Assembly (NCBI RefSeq): GCF_003362755.1
Contig: NZ_QKRA01000010.1
Span: 1 to 64,000, forward strand
Length of the DNA: 64,000 nucleotides
Source of the DNA: Marinomonas piezotolerans
GTDB lineage: Bacteria > Pseudomonadota > Gammaproteobacteria > Pseudomonadales > Marinomonadaceae
Direction of reading: 5' to 3'
The notes under the pieces were generated by a model. That model was given only the letters and a program-made list of their open reading frames with translations. It had not been told where the DNA came from and ran no database searches. Made by a program: the position numbers and the translations under genes. This document shows positions 26,461-36,077 of the stretch, piece after piece; the stretch's first letter is position 1; each line of letters opens with the position of its first letter.

Positions 26461-27165
26461 ATGTTACTCATACTCAATAAACCGTTTCAAGTCCTCAGCC
26501 AGTTCACTAGCGACGGCGATAAAAGCACCCTTGCTCAATACATAGACATACCAAATGTTTACGCTGCGGGTCGATTAGACTTTGATTCTGAAGGGCTGCT
26601 TTTATTAACAGACAATGGTCCACTGCAACACCTAATCGCCTCACCGAAATTTAAGCTGCCAAAAACTTACTGGGTGCAAGTGGACGGTCAAATCACACCC
26701 AAAGCCATTGAGCAGTTAAGGTCCGGCGTGGAATTGAAAGATGGCAAAACTCTCCCTGCTATATGTAACAGCATTGAAGAGCCGGAGATATGGGACAGAA
26801 CTCCACCGATTCGAGAACGCGCCAATATACCAACTAGCTGGTTAGAGCTAAAAATCACGGAAGGCAAAAATCGCCAAGTTAGGCGTATGACCGCCAAAGT
26901 AGGCTTTCCAACATTACGATTAATCCGAGCGGCTATTGGCCCATACTCCATTGAGAACTTAGCTGTAGGGCAATATAAACATGTTGAAATAGATGAGTCC
27001 TTACAACAACAGGTACAAAATTTTGAACGAGAAAAAGCGAGAAAGGCTTCCACACCTAACCGTCGCGGCACTGGTCGAGGATCAGGGAAAGTATTTAATG
27101 ATCAAAGAAATACAGGACGGTCAGGTGGTTCTCAACCAGCCAGCCGGACACGTCGAAAACGGTGA
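26461..27165 (+). CDS. rluE: RluE-like 23S rRNA pseudouridine synthase
   Basis: RsuA/RluB/E/F-family enzyme; RluE modifies U2457 of E. coli 23S rRNA. The catalytic motif GRLDFDSEGLLLLT contains the nucleophile D40, and the KTYWVQVDG and EGKNRQVRRMTAKVGFPTLRLIR motifs follow. It lacks an S4 domain, as RluE does. The fold ends near residue 185; the last 45 residues are an R/G/S-rich basic tail not expected in E. coli RluE. That tail overlaps the start of the downstream Nudix gene in another frame by at least 140 bases (see findings). 234 residues in total. Confidence 0.9.
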   Translation: MLLILNKPFQVLSQFTSDGDKSTLAQYIDIPNVYAAGRLDFDSEGLLLLTDNGPLQHLIASPKFKLPKTYWVQVDGQITPKAIEQLRSGVELKDGKTLPAICNSIEEPEIWDRTPPIRERANIPTSWLELKITEGKNRQVRRMTAKVGFPTLRLIRAAIGPYSIENLAVGQYKHVEIDESLQQQVQNFEREKARKASTPNRRGTGRGSGKVFNDQRNTGRSGGSQPASRTRRKR

Positions 27166-27496
27166 GACTTTACAGCAAGCTGTCGTCAGAGAATCACTAG
27201 AAGAATCCGGCTGGCAAGTTTTACCTCGCTCGATTTTAGGCATCTATGCTTTCACGCCATTTCAAGAGGCAGATACCTATCACAGGGTCTGTTTCATCTG
27301 CACGCCAAGCCACAAACAAAGTGACGTTTTAGATGCCGATATCATTGAGTCAGTCTGGCTAACCAAAGACCAAATCTCAGCCTTACCTCAACGAAGCCCC
27401 TTGATCATGCAATGCATTCAAGACTTTGAGGCGGGCCAAGCGGCGCCATTGGAAATAATTGAAAATATGCACATCAGTCCCAAACTACAGACCTAA
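27023..27496 (+). CDS. nudJ: Nudix hydrolase, NudJ-like phosphatase
   Basis: Small Nudix enzyme, probably 157 residues from a TTG at 27023 (AGG about seven bases upstream) or 167 from ATG at 26993. The conserved first strand RLPHLTVAALVED requires a start at or before about 27040. The Nudix box is clear: GHVENGETLQQAVVRESLEESGW fits Gx5Ex7REUxEExG. The C-terminal ADIIESVWLTKDQISALP resembles NudJ, which acts on HMP-PP and nucleoside di/triphosphates. It lies before mnmA, as nudJ precedes mnmA in E. coli (with RluE upstream). The start overlaps the rluE tail. Confidence 0.85.
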   Translation: MNEKKRERLPHLTVAALVEDQGKYLMIKEIQDGQVVLNQPAGHVENGETLQQAVVRESLEESGWQVLPRSILGIYAFTPFQEADTYHRVCFICTPSHKQSDVLDADIIESVWLTKDQISALPQRSPLIMQCIQDFEAGQAAPLEIIENMHISPKLQT

Positions 27497-27572
27497 TCTC
27501 CGTGTTCCGCTACAATAGCGCCTTCAATCTAATGACGGGCCTTTACCCCGTTTCAACTATTAGAGATTTTTC

Positions 27573-28682
27573 ATGAGTCAAGATAACGCAAACGCATCTA
27601 TAAAAGTCATCGTCGGCATGTCTGGCGGTGTAGATTCCTCAGTATCTGCATTACTTCTTCAGCAACAAGGCTATAACGTTGAAGGTCTATTTATGAAGAA
27701 CTGGGACGAAGACGACGGCACCGAATACTGTACGGCAAAGGATGATTTAGCTGATGCTCAAGCCGTCTGTAACAAACTTGGTATTCACCTACATACGGCG
27801 AACTTCGCTGCCGAATACTGGGATAATGTTTTCGAACATTTCCTCGCAGAATACAAAGCTGGGCGCACTCCAAACCCAGACATTCTCTGCAACAAAGAGA
27901 TAAAATTCAAAGCGTTTTTGGAGTATGCAATTGAGCTTGGTGCTGACTACATTGCTACGGGGCACTATGTTCGTCGTGGCGATATCAATGGTGAACCCGT
28001 TTTACTGAAAGGCCTCGACAACAATAAAGACCAAAGTTACTTTTTATACGCTGTTGGTAAAGATGAGATTGGTCGTACATTCTTCCCCGTTGGTGAACTT
28101 GAGAAGCCTGAAGTACGTCGCCTAGCCGAAGAACACGATCTGGTTACTCACAATAAAAAAGACAGCACAGGTATCTGTTTTATTGGTGAGCGCCGCTTTA
28201 AAGACTTCCTCGAGCAATATCTGCCAGCACAACCAGGTAATATCGAAACGCTTGAAGGAGACGTTATTGGAGAGCATCATGGCTTGATGTACCACACAAT
28301 AGGTCAACGTCAGGGCCTTGGCATAGGTGGGCTGTCAAACTACCCAGATGAACCTTGGTACGTAGTTGAGAAGGACTTGGGGCGCAACGTATTGGTGGTA
28401 ACCCAGGGTGGTCAACATGACTCACTCTATAAAACACACTTGATTGCAGATGGATTTGATTGGGTAGCGCGTGAAAAACCAGTCATGCCTTTAACCTGCA
28501 TGGCCAAATGCCGCTATCGTCAGCCTGACCAAGCCTGCACTCTGACAGAACTTGCTGATGGGCGTGTCGAAGTGAGCTTTAAAGAACCTCAACGCGCCAT
28601 TACACCAGGCCAGTCAGTAGTATTTTATGTCGGCGAGCACTGTTTAGGTGGTGGAATTATTAATATTGCATTCAATAAGTAG
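27573..28682 (+). CDS. mnmA: tRNA-specific 2-thiouridylase MnmA
   Basis: 369-residue ATP pyrophosphatase that thiolates U34 of tRNA-Lys, -Glu and -Gln with sulfur relayed by the Tus proteins (genes at 12-13.4 kb). PP-loop [15 protein letters not shown] lies near residues 15-29. The catalytic cysteine pair is C106 region ([12 protein letters not shown]) and C205 region ([12 protein letters not shown]). The tRNA-binding and C-terminal beta-barrel domains ([29 protein letters not shown]) are intact. It is followed by hflD as in E. coli. Confidence 0.97.
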   Translation: MSQDNANASIKVIVGMSGGVDSSVSALLLQQQGYNVEGLFMKNWDEDDGTEYCTAKDDLADAQAVCNKLGIHLHTANFAAEYWDNVFEHFLAEYKAGRTPNPDILCNKEIKFKAFLEYAIELGADYIATGHYVRRGDINGEPVLLKGLDNNKDQSYFLYAVGKDEIGRTFFPVGELEKPEVRRLAEEHDLVTHNKKDSTGICFIGERRFKDFLEQYLPAQPGNIETLEGDVIGEHHGLMYHTIGQRQGLGIGGLSNYPDEPWYVVEKDLGRNVLVVTQGGQHDSLYKTHLIADGFDWVAREKPVMPLTCMAKCRYRQPDQACTLTELADGRVEVSFKEPQRAITPGQSVVFYVGEHCLGGGIINIAFNK

Positions 28683-28707
28683 CCGTTGATTCGCACCGGA
28701 GATGTCA

Positions 28708-29337
28708 ATGCAACATGATGAAAAAGAACAAGCGATCGCACTAGCCGCACTCTTTCAAGCGTCGGAGTTAGTCGCCACGTTAGCGCGCAAAGGAACGTTA
28801 GATAAAGATTTCGCTGAGCCACTGCTTGACAGTGTGCTTATTGTGAGTGCGCCAGCTACTGTCGACATATACGGCGGACAATTCGAGTGCCAAGGTAATC
28901 TAGCCTTGGGACGACGCATTGCTAAACAAGTAATGGGGAAACAACGGGATGCAGTCAACCCAGATACCATTCGCTACGCACTCAGCCTTATCCATTTAGA
29001 GTCGAAGCTGCAAAAAGACAACTCTATGCTATCTGCCATCGGTCAACGCTTGGGACAACTAGAGCGCGCTATGGAACATTATGAGTCTTCAATGCATGAA
29101 AACCTTATTGCCGGCATTTCTGGCATGTATCAAGATACTTTGAGCAAAATGCCGTTTCGCATTCAGGTACATGGAGATAGCCGCTTTCTGCAGCAACCCC
29201 AAACAGCCCATCAGGTACGAGCATTACTGATGGCTGGCATTCGGGCTGCCATGTTATGGCGGCAGCTTGGTGGGCGCCGTTGGCATCTAATTTTTAAGCG
29301 CAAGTTACTCGTGAAGCATTTAGAAGAGCGGTTTTAA
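28708..29337 (+). CDS. hflD: High-frequency lysogenization protein HflD homologue
   Basis: 209-residue all-helical peripheral membrane protein. In E. coli HflD binds lambda CII and influences lysogeny; its host role is unclear. The start at 28708 is chosen over the ATG at 28702 because GGAG (28698-28701) directly abuts the latter but is six bases from the former. Family motifs: EQAIALAALFQASELVATLA, DRLPTIRYALSLIHLESKL-like region and the C-terminal QVRALLMAGIRAAMLWRQLGG. It follows mnmA by 25 bases; purB, its usual neighbour, is at 51 kb instead. Confidence 0.93.
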   Translation: MQHDEKEQAIALAALFQASELVATLARKGTLDKDFAEPLLDSVLIVSAPATVDIYGGQFECQGNLALGRRIAKQVMGKQRDAVNPDTIRYALSLIHLESKLQKDNSMLSAIGQRLGQLERAMEHYESSMHENLIAGISGMYQDTLSKMPFRIQVHGDSRFLQQPQTAHQVRALLMAGIRAAMLWRQLGGRRWHLIFKRKLLVKHLEERF

Positions 29338-29603
29338 GTCGCTTTTTACCTTCTCGATGTGGCTCACGGCCCCTTCATTGAAGGATACGTAATAGGTCAC
29401 CATATCGCTGCATTTCGGCCAACTTTTCGCACAATCACTGACATCAATCTTGAGTATATCTATGGTCGATATATAAAAGAGGGGCAATTAGAGTACTATA
29501 TTGACCAAAATTCTAATCAAATTGATTTGATTACACTGAGAATGGCGGCCAAAAGTCACCTTCTATCCAACCGGCTAACTAACCAGAATGTTAGGGGAAT
29601 TAC

Positions 29604-31823
29604 ATGTCAAAACAAACGATTTACTACACATTGACAGATGAAGCACCAGCACTTGCTACTGCATCTCTTCTGCCAATATTTAGTTCATTTGCGAAAGAAG
29701 CAGACATCGAGCTAAAACTTACCGATATTTCTTTAGCAGGCCGCATCCTTGCAGCGTTCTCAGATCGCCTTCCTGAAGATCAACGCGTAGAAGATGGTCT
29801 TTCATTCCTTGGCGAATTGACAGCAGAACCTACTGCAAACTTCATCAAGCTTCCAAATATTTCAGCGTCAATACCTCAATTGAACGCCGCAATTAAAGAG
29901 CTTCAAGGCCAAGGTTACGACATCCCGAGCTACCCAGAAAAAGCCACCTCCGATGAAGAGAAAGACACTCTTGCTCGCTACGCTAAACTACTTGGCAGTG
30001 CAGTAAACCCTGTTCTACGTCAAGGTAACTCAGATCGTCGCGCTCCAGCTGCTGTAAAAGCGTTTGCTCGTAAGCACCCACACTCCATGGGCGAGTGGAA
30101 AAAAACCTCTCAAACACATGCTGACTACATGCGCGATGGAGACTTCTTCTCTTCTGAGCAATCCATAACAATGGATAAAGCTCAAGATGTCCGCATCGAG
30201 TTTGTTGATAAATCTGGCAATATTGAACTAAAGAAAACACTTCCTTTACTTGAAGGCGAAGTACTTGATGGTATGCGCATGAGCGCATCTAAACTACGCA
30301 GTTTCTTCGAGCAATCTCTTGAAGAAGCGAAAGACGCTGGCATTATGTGGTCTCTGCACGTTAAAGCGACCATGATGAAAGTCTCGCATCCTATTGTCTT
30401 CGGCCATGCTGTAACGGTTTTCTACAAAGAAGTATGGGATAAGTTCGGCGACCTATTTGATCAAATCGGGGTTAATCCTAATAACGGTCTTGGAAGCGTT
30501 TACGATAAAATCAAATCTTTACCGCAATCTCAACAAGACGACATTCTGCAAGCCATTCACGACTGTTACGAACATCGTCCTGAAATTGCAATGGTCGACT
30601 CTGTACGTGGCATAACCAACCTGCACGTGCCTTCTGATGTCATTGTAGACGCATCGATGCCTGCGATGATCCGTAACTCTGGCAAAATGTGGGGGCGTGA
30701 TGGTAAGCCTAAAGACACTAAAGCCGTTATGCCTGAATCGACTTATGCTCGTATTTATCAAGAAGTGATTAACTTCTGTAAAACAAATGGGGCATTTGAT
30801 CCTACTACAATGGGTACTGTGCCTAACGTTGGTTTAATGGCTCAGAAAGCGGAAGAGTATGGCTCTCACGATAAAACGTTTGAAGTGAAACAAGACGGTA
30901 CTATGCGTGTCCTAGATGCTGCAGGTAATGTCTTAATGCAGCATGATGTTGAAAAAGGTGACATCTGGCGTGCATGCCAAACCAAAGACGCAGCCATCAA
31001 AGACTGGGTTAAACTTGGTGTTACACGTGCCCGCAACTCCGATACACCTGCTGTATTCTGGCTAGACGCTGAACGTGCGCACGATAACGAGCTACGCAAA
31101 AAAGTTGAGCTGTACCTGAAAGATCATGACTTAGAAGGCTTAGATATTCGTATCATGTCTTACAATGAAGCCATTCGATTCTCTATGGAACGCATCATCC
31201 GTGGTCAAGATACTATTTCAGTAACTGGTAACGTATTGCGTGATTATTTGACTGACCTATTCCCAATTATGGAATTGGGCACATCTGCGAAAATGCTATC
31301 AATCGTTCCTATGTTGAATGGTGGTGGTATGTACGAAACAGGTGCAGGCGGCTCCGCTCCAAAACACGTGCAACAGCTTCAGGAAGAAAACTACCTACGT
31401 TGGGATTCTCTAGGCGAGTTTCTCGCGACTGCTGTGTCATTTGAAGAGCTTGGCATTAAGCAAGGCAACAAAAAAGCGACTGTCCTAGCTAAGTGCTTAG
31501 ACAAAGCGACCGGTAAACTACTGGAAAACAATAAATCACCATCGCGTAAGATTGGTGATATTGATAACCGTGGCAGCCATTTCTATTTGGCTATGTACTG
31601 GGCGCAAGAACTTGCAGCGCAATCTGAAGATTCGACATTAGCACAAAAATTTGCACCACTTGCTAAGCAGTTGACTGACAATGAAGCAACGATTCTTGCT
31701 GAGCTAGCAGCAGTTCAAGGTAAGCCAGCTAACCTAAATGGCTATTACCACATGGACCTAGAAGAAATCTTCAAAGTTATGCGTCCAAGTCAAACCTTTA
31801 ACGCTGCTTTAGAGTCTCTATAA
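29604..31823 (+). CDS. icd: Monomeric NADP-dependent isocitrate dehydrogenase
   Basis: 739-residue monomeric-type (class II) IDH, converting isocitrate to 2-oxoglutarate and CO2 with NADP+. This is about 80 kDa rather than the 45-kDa dimeric Icd. Characteristic segments: [93 protein letters not shown] and a C-terminal [20 protein letters not shown]. An AGGGGA ribosome site precedes the ATG. It is monocistronic and followed by a bidirectional terminator. Confidence 0.97.
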   Translation: MSKQTIYYTLTDEAPALATASLLPIFSSFAKEADIELKLTDISLAGRILAAFSDRLPEDQRVEDGLSFLGELTAEPTANFIKLPNISASIPQLNAAIKELQGQGYDIPSYPEKATSDEEKDTLARYAKLLGSAVNPVLRQGNSDRRAPAAVKAFARKHPHSMGEWKKTSQTHADYMRDGDFFSSEQSITMDKAQDVRIEFVDKSGNIELKKTLPLLEGEVLDGMRMSASKLRSFFEQSLEEAKDAGIMWSLHVKATMMKVSHPIVFGHAVTVFYKEVWDKFGDLFDQIGVNPNNGLGSVYDKIKSLPQSQQDDILQAIHDCYEHRPEIAMVDSVRGITNLHVPSDVIVDASMPAMIRNSGKMWGRDGKPKDTKAVMPESTYARIYQEVINFCKTNGAFDPTTMGTVPNVGLMAQKAEEYGSHDKTFEVKQDGTMRVLDAAGNVLMQHDVEKGDIWRACQTKDAAIKDWVKLGVTRARNSDTPAVFWLDAERAHDNELRKKVELYLKDHDLEGLDIRIMSYNEAIRFSMERIIRGQDTISVTGNVLRDYLTDLFPIMELGTSAKMLSIVPMLNGGGMYETGAGGSAPKHVQQLQEENYLRWDSLGEFLATAVSFEELGIKQGNKKATVLAKCLDKATGKLLENNKSPSRKIGDIDNRGSHFYLAMYWAQELAAQSEDSTLAQKFAPLAKQLTDNEATILAELAAVQGKPANLNGYYHMDLEEIFKVMRPSQTFNAALESL

Positions 31824-31907
31824 GCAAACGTTTAGGTTGCGGCCCCTATTTTAAGATTATTGAATTAGGGGCCAAATACGCGATTAGTAATGTGTAGCAC
31901 TTAACCA

Positions 31908-31938
31908 AAAAAGGCGCTCGTCCGATAAAGATGAGCGC
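31908..31938. terminator. Bidirectional terminator between icd and gbdR
   Basis: AAAAAGGCGCTC ... GAGCGCCTTTTTT stem with a 12-base loop and T runs on both strands, serving both convergent genes. Confidence 0.9.
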
Positions 31939-31966
31939 CTTTTTTAAGTTTTAAAGTGATTGCCTG

Positions 31967-33073
31967 TTAGATAGCAACAATCGAACCATAACTTGGTTCA
32001 GAATGAGCGTTGTTTAGAGCGTGCGTTGAGTGTGGCATATAAACCAAACTACCGACCCCTTTCTCAAGCGGAGTAATACTTCCCATCCAAGCTACCTTGC
32101 GCTCATCTCGAGGTGAAACTCCCAAATGCTTGCGGTAACAACGACTAAAATGTGGCGTTGAAATAAACCCACAAGCTGCGGATATCTCAACAATGGACAT
32201 ATTAGATTGCTTCAGAAGTTGTCGAGCTCTGTCTAACCGTAGACGCAAGTAATAACGCGATGGCGAGCAATCAAGATACTTATGAAACATACGCTCCAAC
32301 TGACGTCTAGATACATCAACAAACGTCGCCAACTCGTCTAAATCAATCGGCTCTTCCAAGTTGTTTTCCATCAACTCGATAACGTCAACCAATTTAGGTT
32401 TACAGCCCCCTTTGTTTAGCTGGCGCAAAGGGACGCGCTGCTGATCTGACTCACTGCGAATACGGTCACAAATAAACATATCCGATACAGCACTGGATAA
32501 TTTGGCACCATGTTCACGAGCAATAATGGTTAAGAACATATCTAATGGGGCATTACCGCCTGTCGATGTATAACGCCCCTCATCCATTGAGAACAAGCGA
32601 TTATTACAACGTACTTTGGGATAACTTTCTTGCAATGCAGTCATACACTCCCAATGTACACTGCAGTTATACCCATCAAGTAAACCTGCATGAGCTAGCA
32701 CAAAAGCACCAGTACAGATACCACCGAGCGTGACACCTTTACGGGCCCTTTGCTGCAAAAAGCTTATTTGTTTGGAAGTGAAAACACGCGTGATGCCTAA
32801 ACCACCTGCCACGATGATCATATCAAGTTCAGGACATTCACTAATCGAAGTGTCGGCAGCGATACTTAGACCATCACTTGCAAGAGCTGCCTCACCCGTT
32901 TCAGTGATCATATGCCACGTATACAGTTCTTCTGCATACAATTGATTCGCCATACGCAAAGGCTCGAGAGCCGAAGCTAAAGCAATCATTGTAAAATTAT
33001 CAAGCAGTAAAAAGCCAACGCGAGTCGTTTTTTTACCGCTGGGAGTCATGGTAGCTGGGGTCGTGGAAACCAT
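31967..33073 (-). CDS. gbdR: GbdR-type AraC-family activator of glycine betaine catabolism
   Basis: 368 residues. The N-terminal half (about 18-190) is a DJ-1/PfpI (GATase1)-like ligand domain: VGFLLLDNFTMIALASALEPLRMAN, VAGGLGITRVF, GGICTGAFVLAHAGLLDG. The C-terminal half (about 230-335) has the two AraC helix-turn-helix motifs (DLDELATFVDVSRRQLERMF; MSIVEISAACGFISTPHFSRCY). In Pseudomonas GbdR senses betaine and dimethylglycine and activates gbcAB, dgcAB and related operons; those targets lie 4-16 kb away here. Among AraC/GATase paralogues (GbdR, CdhR, SouR, ArgR) the choice rests on context and on the 'EPLRMANQL' start. Confidence 0.88.
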   Translation of the reverse strand: MVSTTPATMTPSGKKTTRVGFLLLDNFTMIALASALEPLRMANQLYAEELYTWHMITETGEAALASDGLSIAADTSISECPELDMIIVAGGLGITRVFTSKQISFLQQRARKGVTLGGICTGAFVLAHAGLLDGYNCSVHWECMTALQESYPKVRCNNRLFSMDEGRYTSTGGNAPLDMFLTIIAREHGAKLSSAVSDMFICDRIRSESDQQRVPLRQLNKGGCKPKLVDVIELMENNLEEPIDLDELATFVDVSRRQLERMFHKYLDCSPSRYYLRLRLDRARQLLKQSNMSIVEISAACGFISTPHFSRCYRKHLGVSPRDERKVAWMGSITPLEKGVGSLVYMPHSTHALNNAHSEPSYGSIVAI

Positions 33074-33438
33074 GTGAATGCCCTCTTATACGTTTTGCTT
33101 TAACCTACGCAAGAACTAAGCCAAAACATGTCAACGCATTATTTTTATTATGATGGACTAACAATAATAAAGAAGTTTTGTCCTATCCGTACTTATCAAC
33201 CTAATTACACTTAGCCTCAAAAATGAGACCCGTATAATAGTAGAGAAGCATAGAACAAACATCCCAATAACGACAACATCACAGAAATAATTTACAAAAA
33301 ACGACACTTAGATTCACATGCAAATTAAACCTTAGAATCAGATCTGTTACTGGTTCTCATTATTTATTAACAAGTCTAGTACGCTTTGCAATTTTTGTAT
33401 TTATAAAACGCACTGAAATGAATCAGCTGACACCATTT
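33074..33438. other. 365-bp intergenic region upstream of gbdR
   Basis: AT-rich stretch holding the gbdR leader and promoter on the minus strand, beyond the end of the exonuclease gene. I see no convincing hairpin terminator, small ORF or RNA gene. Confidence 0.45.
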
Positions 33439-34149
33439 TTAACGCCAAATACCCGATAATAGGGCCTGTTCACTGTAAAGATAGCGCACTTGGGCTTGAA
33501 GCAACTCAGCGGTCGCAATCGCGTCGGTTACCGAACTATGCAACTGGTATCTAGGTAACCCATATCGGGCCCGACTATCGGCTAATCTAATCGAGGGCAA
33601 TCTGAGATTTAGCAATTTCTTTAGGGTATTACGCCATCCCTTTCGATGCTGAAGCGCTTCAATTGCCATTGTATCGATCATCGGGAACAGCAACTCAATA
33701 TTGAGATGCTCCTTAATTGAATGATATAAAAACTCGCGCTCGATAAACTCGTGATGAACCACCACTACCTTACCTTCTAATGCGAGTAATACTTCATCCA
33801 TCACATCCAACAAGGTTGGAGCATCGGTTAATTCTGAATCAGTAATACCGTGAATGACGACCGATTCCTCACTTAAAGAACAACTAGGGCGTACCAACCA
33901 ATGTTTAGCTTGAGCAACTTTAATGCGGTTCAGTGAAAAAGGGACTAAACCAATGCTGATAATGTCATCTTTTTCTGGATCCAGCCCTGTCGTTTCAAAA
34001 TCTAACGCAACATATTCCGCTGCCCCAAGAGTCAAAGACTCGTTAAAAGGCTGATTACGGTAAAATGACATAACACTTTGAGGCAGATCTTCCTCTAACT
34101 TAGACGCTAGATATTGATGCCAATTGAAATCACTTCGAGATCGCCCCAT
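33439..34149 (-). CDS. DnaQ-family (DEDDh) 3'-5' exonuclease
   Basis: 236-residue stand-alone exonuclease of the polymerase III epsilon/DnaQ superfamily. ExoI YVALDFETTGLDPEKDDIISIG supplies D and E; ExoII lies in VVHHEFIEREFLY; ExoIII is HSSVTDAIATAELL with the catalytic His and Asp. A helical N-terminal extension of about 45 residues precedes the nuclease fold. It starts 14 bases after the DUF294 gene and forms a unit with it. The same pair occurs in Pseudomonas and other gammaproteobacteria, usually near acetate-uptake genes. Substrate unknown. Confidence 0.88.
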   Translation of the reverse strand: MGRSRSDFNWHQYLASKLEEDLPQSVMSFYRNQPFNESLTLGAAEYVALDFETTGLDPEKDDIISIGLVPFSLNRIKVAQAKHWLVRPSCSLSEESVVIHGITDSELTDAPTLLDVMDEVLLALEGKVVVVHHEFIEREFLYHSIKEHLNIELLFPMIDTMAIEALQHRKGWRNTLKKLLNLRLPSIRLADSRARYGLPRYQLHSSVTDAIATAELLQAQVRYLYSEQALLSGIWR

Positions 34150-34163
34150 TAAATCTATACGCC

Positions 34164-36047
34164 CTATTTAGAAAAAGGATAACGATATTTGAGAAAACGT
34201 TGACTATTGCTTAGCACGCCGAACGCCTCTTTTAAGTTACGGCGCTCATGGTCGCTTAATGTATCTGGTTCGATCGTATTGTCAGGCTCTTCTCCCAACT
34301 CAATGTCTTCTACCTGATGATGAATACGCACCATCGCCAGATATTCCAGTGCATTTTTGAGGTCCAATCCTCGCTTATCAGGCAAAATACCGGCCTCGAT
34401 CACATCATCCAATCGCTCGAACGAATTTCTAGCAGTAGAGCCTACAGCAAACGCATGTACCCGAATCAAATCTGCGAGAGGGGCTGTACCTCTACGCTTT
34501 AAGTTAATCGTGCGACGATGGCCTCCATCTTGCTCCATCACAAATTCCTTGAAGAAACCTAACGGTGGCGTTCGTAACAGTGCATTACGCGCTAAACTTG
34601 CCAAAAACTTTGAGCTATTTTGGGCTCTGCCAACAATAAATTTATTGAGCTCTTCAGCCCAATCGTTGCGCCCCCATACACCTTCAAGATCGAAAAAAAT
34701 CGAACAGTTTAGTAATGCATCCGGATTCGGAACGTCAATCCAGTCTGAGAAGCAAGTTCGCCACTCTGACACCGTTTTACGCCATCGTGGATTTGTCGCC
34801 ATGATGCGCCCTGTACAATAAGGGTAACCGCACTCGTTTAGCCCATCACTCACGAATGCAGCGAGTGATTCGAAATAAGCACCATGTTGGCTCGCAATGT
34901 AATCATCTGAAAGAATCAGGGCATTATCCTGATCCGTGATCAAGAGCTGCTCATCTCGCGCCATAGAACCTAATGCAAGATAACAATACTCAACTGGGGG
35001 AGGACCTAGCTCTTCTTCCGCCAATTCAAGTAACCGCTGCTTGAAGCTTTGACCAATAACAGACATGGCACTGCCTATCATATGCGCACTGGACCCTTGA
35101 CGAACCATGCGTACAAAGCAATCAGGCACGTCTTTGGATACTAACGCCAATTCATTTCTATTCTGTTGTCGATGAATAAGCCCGACAATGTAAAGACTGC
35201 TTTTAGATTCATAACGAACAATATCTGATATCGCGATTACACCGATGGGCTGCCCACGTTCAATAACTGGCAAGTGATGTAAATTAAAGCGCAGCATCAT
35301 TAACATGGCTTCGAAGATATACGTTTCTTTATCAATCGTCTTGGGGTTTCGCGTCATTACATTGACCACTGGAGCACTCAAATCGACGCCCTGCGATACG
35401 ACCCGTGTGCGCAAATCTCTGTCCGTCAAGATGCCAACCAGATCGATACGGCTATCACCTCCATCCTCGTAGGGCGGGTATTCTTCAACAATTAGAAGCG
35501 ACGATACCGACTCTTCAGTCATCCGTAGCGCTGCATCGCGAATGGTTGCACCAATAGGAATGGTCACCAAAGAACGAGCAATCAAAGATGATACTTTTTC
35601 ACTGGACAACGCATCACTATCACGCTGATCATCAACCACCTTATTTAACATCCGATGGTCATCAACTTCGACATAATAAGCAAACGCTTCGTATTCGTCG
35701 CACAACTCAGTGAACATCGCCTCTGGCACGAAATAGATCAGTGAGTCTTCCATGGCACGAGCGGGTAAACGCACGCGGTTTGACATCAACAAACCTAGCT
35801 GCCCAAACACGTCTCCTTCACTTAATCGATTATAAAGATTGCCATTACGACGGTAGATCTCTACAGCCCCGCTGCGCACCACACATAGATCGTGAATCTC
35901 TTCTCCAAACGTAAAAATGTCAGTATTTTCGCGGTAGTAACCGATTTCTATCGAGCATGCGACTCGCTGGCGAGTATTTTCCGGTAGGTAGGAAAAAGGG
36001 GGAAAGCGCCCCAAGAATTCAGCGATCTCAATTTGTTCCGCTTCCAT
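34164..36047 (-). CDS. DUF294 nucleotidyltransferase with cNMP-binding and CBS domains
   Basis: 627 residues, cytoplasmic signalling protein. Domains: cyclic-nucleotide-binding fold (about 10-125, GDVFGQLGLLMSN...RLPARA), a CBS pair (about 160-285, VSSLLIVEEY...GILTDRDLR, ...LHHLPVIERGQPIGVIAISDI), a GlnD-like nucleotidyltransferase DUF294 domain (about 310-440) with the catalytic pattern GSMARDEQLLITDQDNALI, and the helical DUF294_C domain (about 480-620). It presumably transfers a nucleotide to a partner protein in response to nucleotide levels; target unknown. It is coupled to the exonuclease gene and follows gbcB by 30 bases. Confidence 0.9.
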   Translation of the reverse strand: MEAEQIEIAEFLGRFPPFSYLPENTRQRVACSIEIGYYRENTDIFTFGEEIHDLCVVRSGAVEIYRRNGNLYNRLSEGDVFGQLGLLMSNRVRLPARAMEDSLIYFVPEAMFTELCDEYEAFAYYVEVDDHRMLNKVVDDQRDSDALSSEKVSSLIARSLVTIPIGATIRDAALRMTEESVSSLLIVEEYPPYEDGGDSRIDLVGILTDRDLRTRVVSQGVDLSAPVVNVMTRNPKTIDKETYIFEAMLMMLRFNLHHLPVIERGQPIGVIAISDIVRYESKSSLYIVGLIHRQQNRNELALVSKDVPDCFVRMVRQGSSAHMIGSAMSVIGQSFKQRLLELAEEELGPPPVEYCYLALGSMARDEQLLITDQDNALILSDDYIASQHGAYFESLAAFVSDGLNECGYPYCTGRIMATNPRWRKTVSEWRTCFSDWIDVPNPDALLNCSIFFDLEGVWGRNDWAEELNKFIVGRAQNSSKFLASLARNALLRTPPLGFFKEFVMEQDGGHRRTINLKRRGTAPLADLIRVHAFAVGSTARNSFERLDDVIEAGILPDKRGLDLKNALEYLAMVRIHHQVEDIELGEEPDNTIEPDTLSDHERRNLKEAFGVLSNSQRFLKYRYPFSK

Positions 36048-36077
36048 TGGGGCACCTATATCAGTGGTAGTGTTAAA

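Noticed and set aside
29359-29634. 91-codon plus-strand frame between hflD and icd
   Set aside because: It has no ribosome site, runs into icd in another frame, and contains no recognisable domain.
34357-34821. 154-codon frame antisense to the DUF294 gene
   Set aside because: Shadow of a well-supported gene; no start signal.
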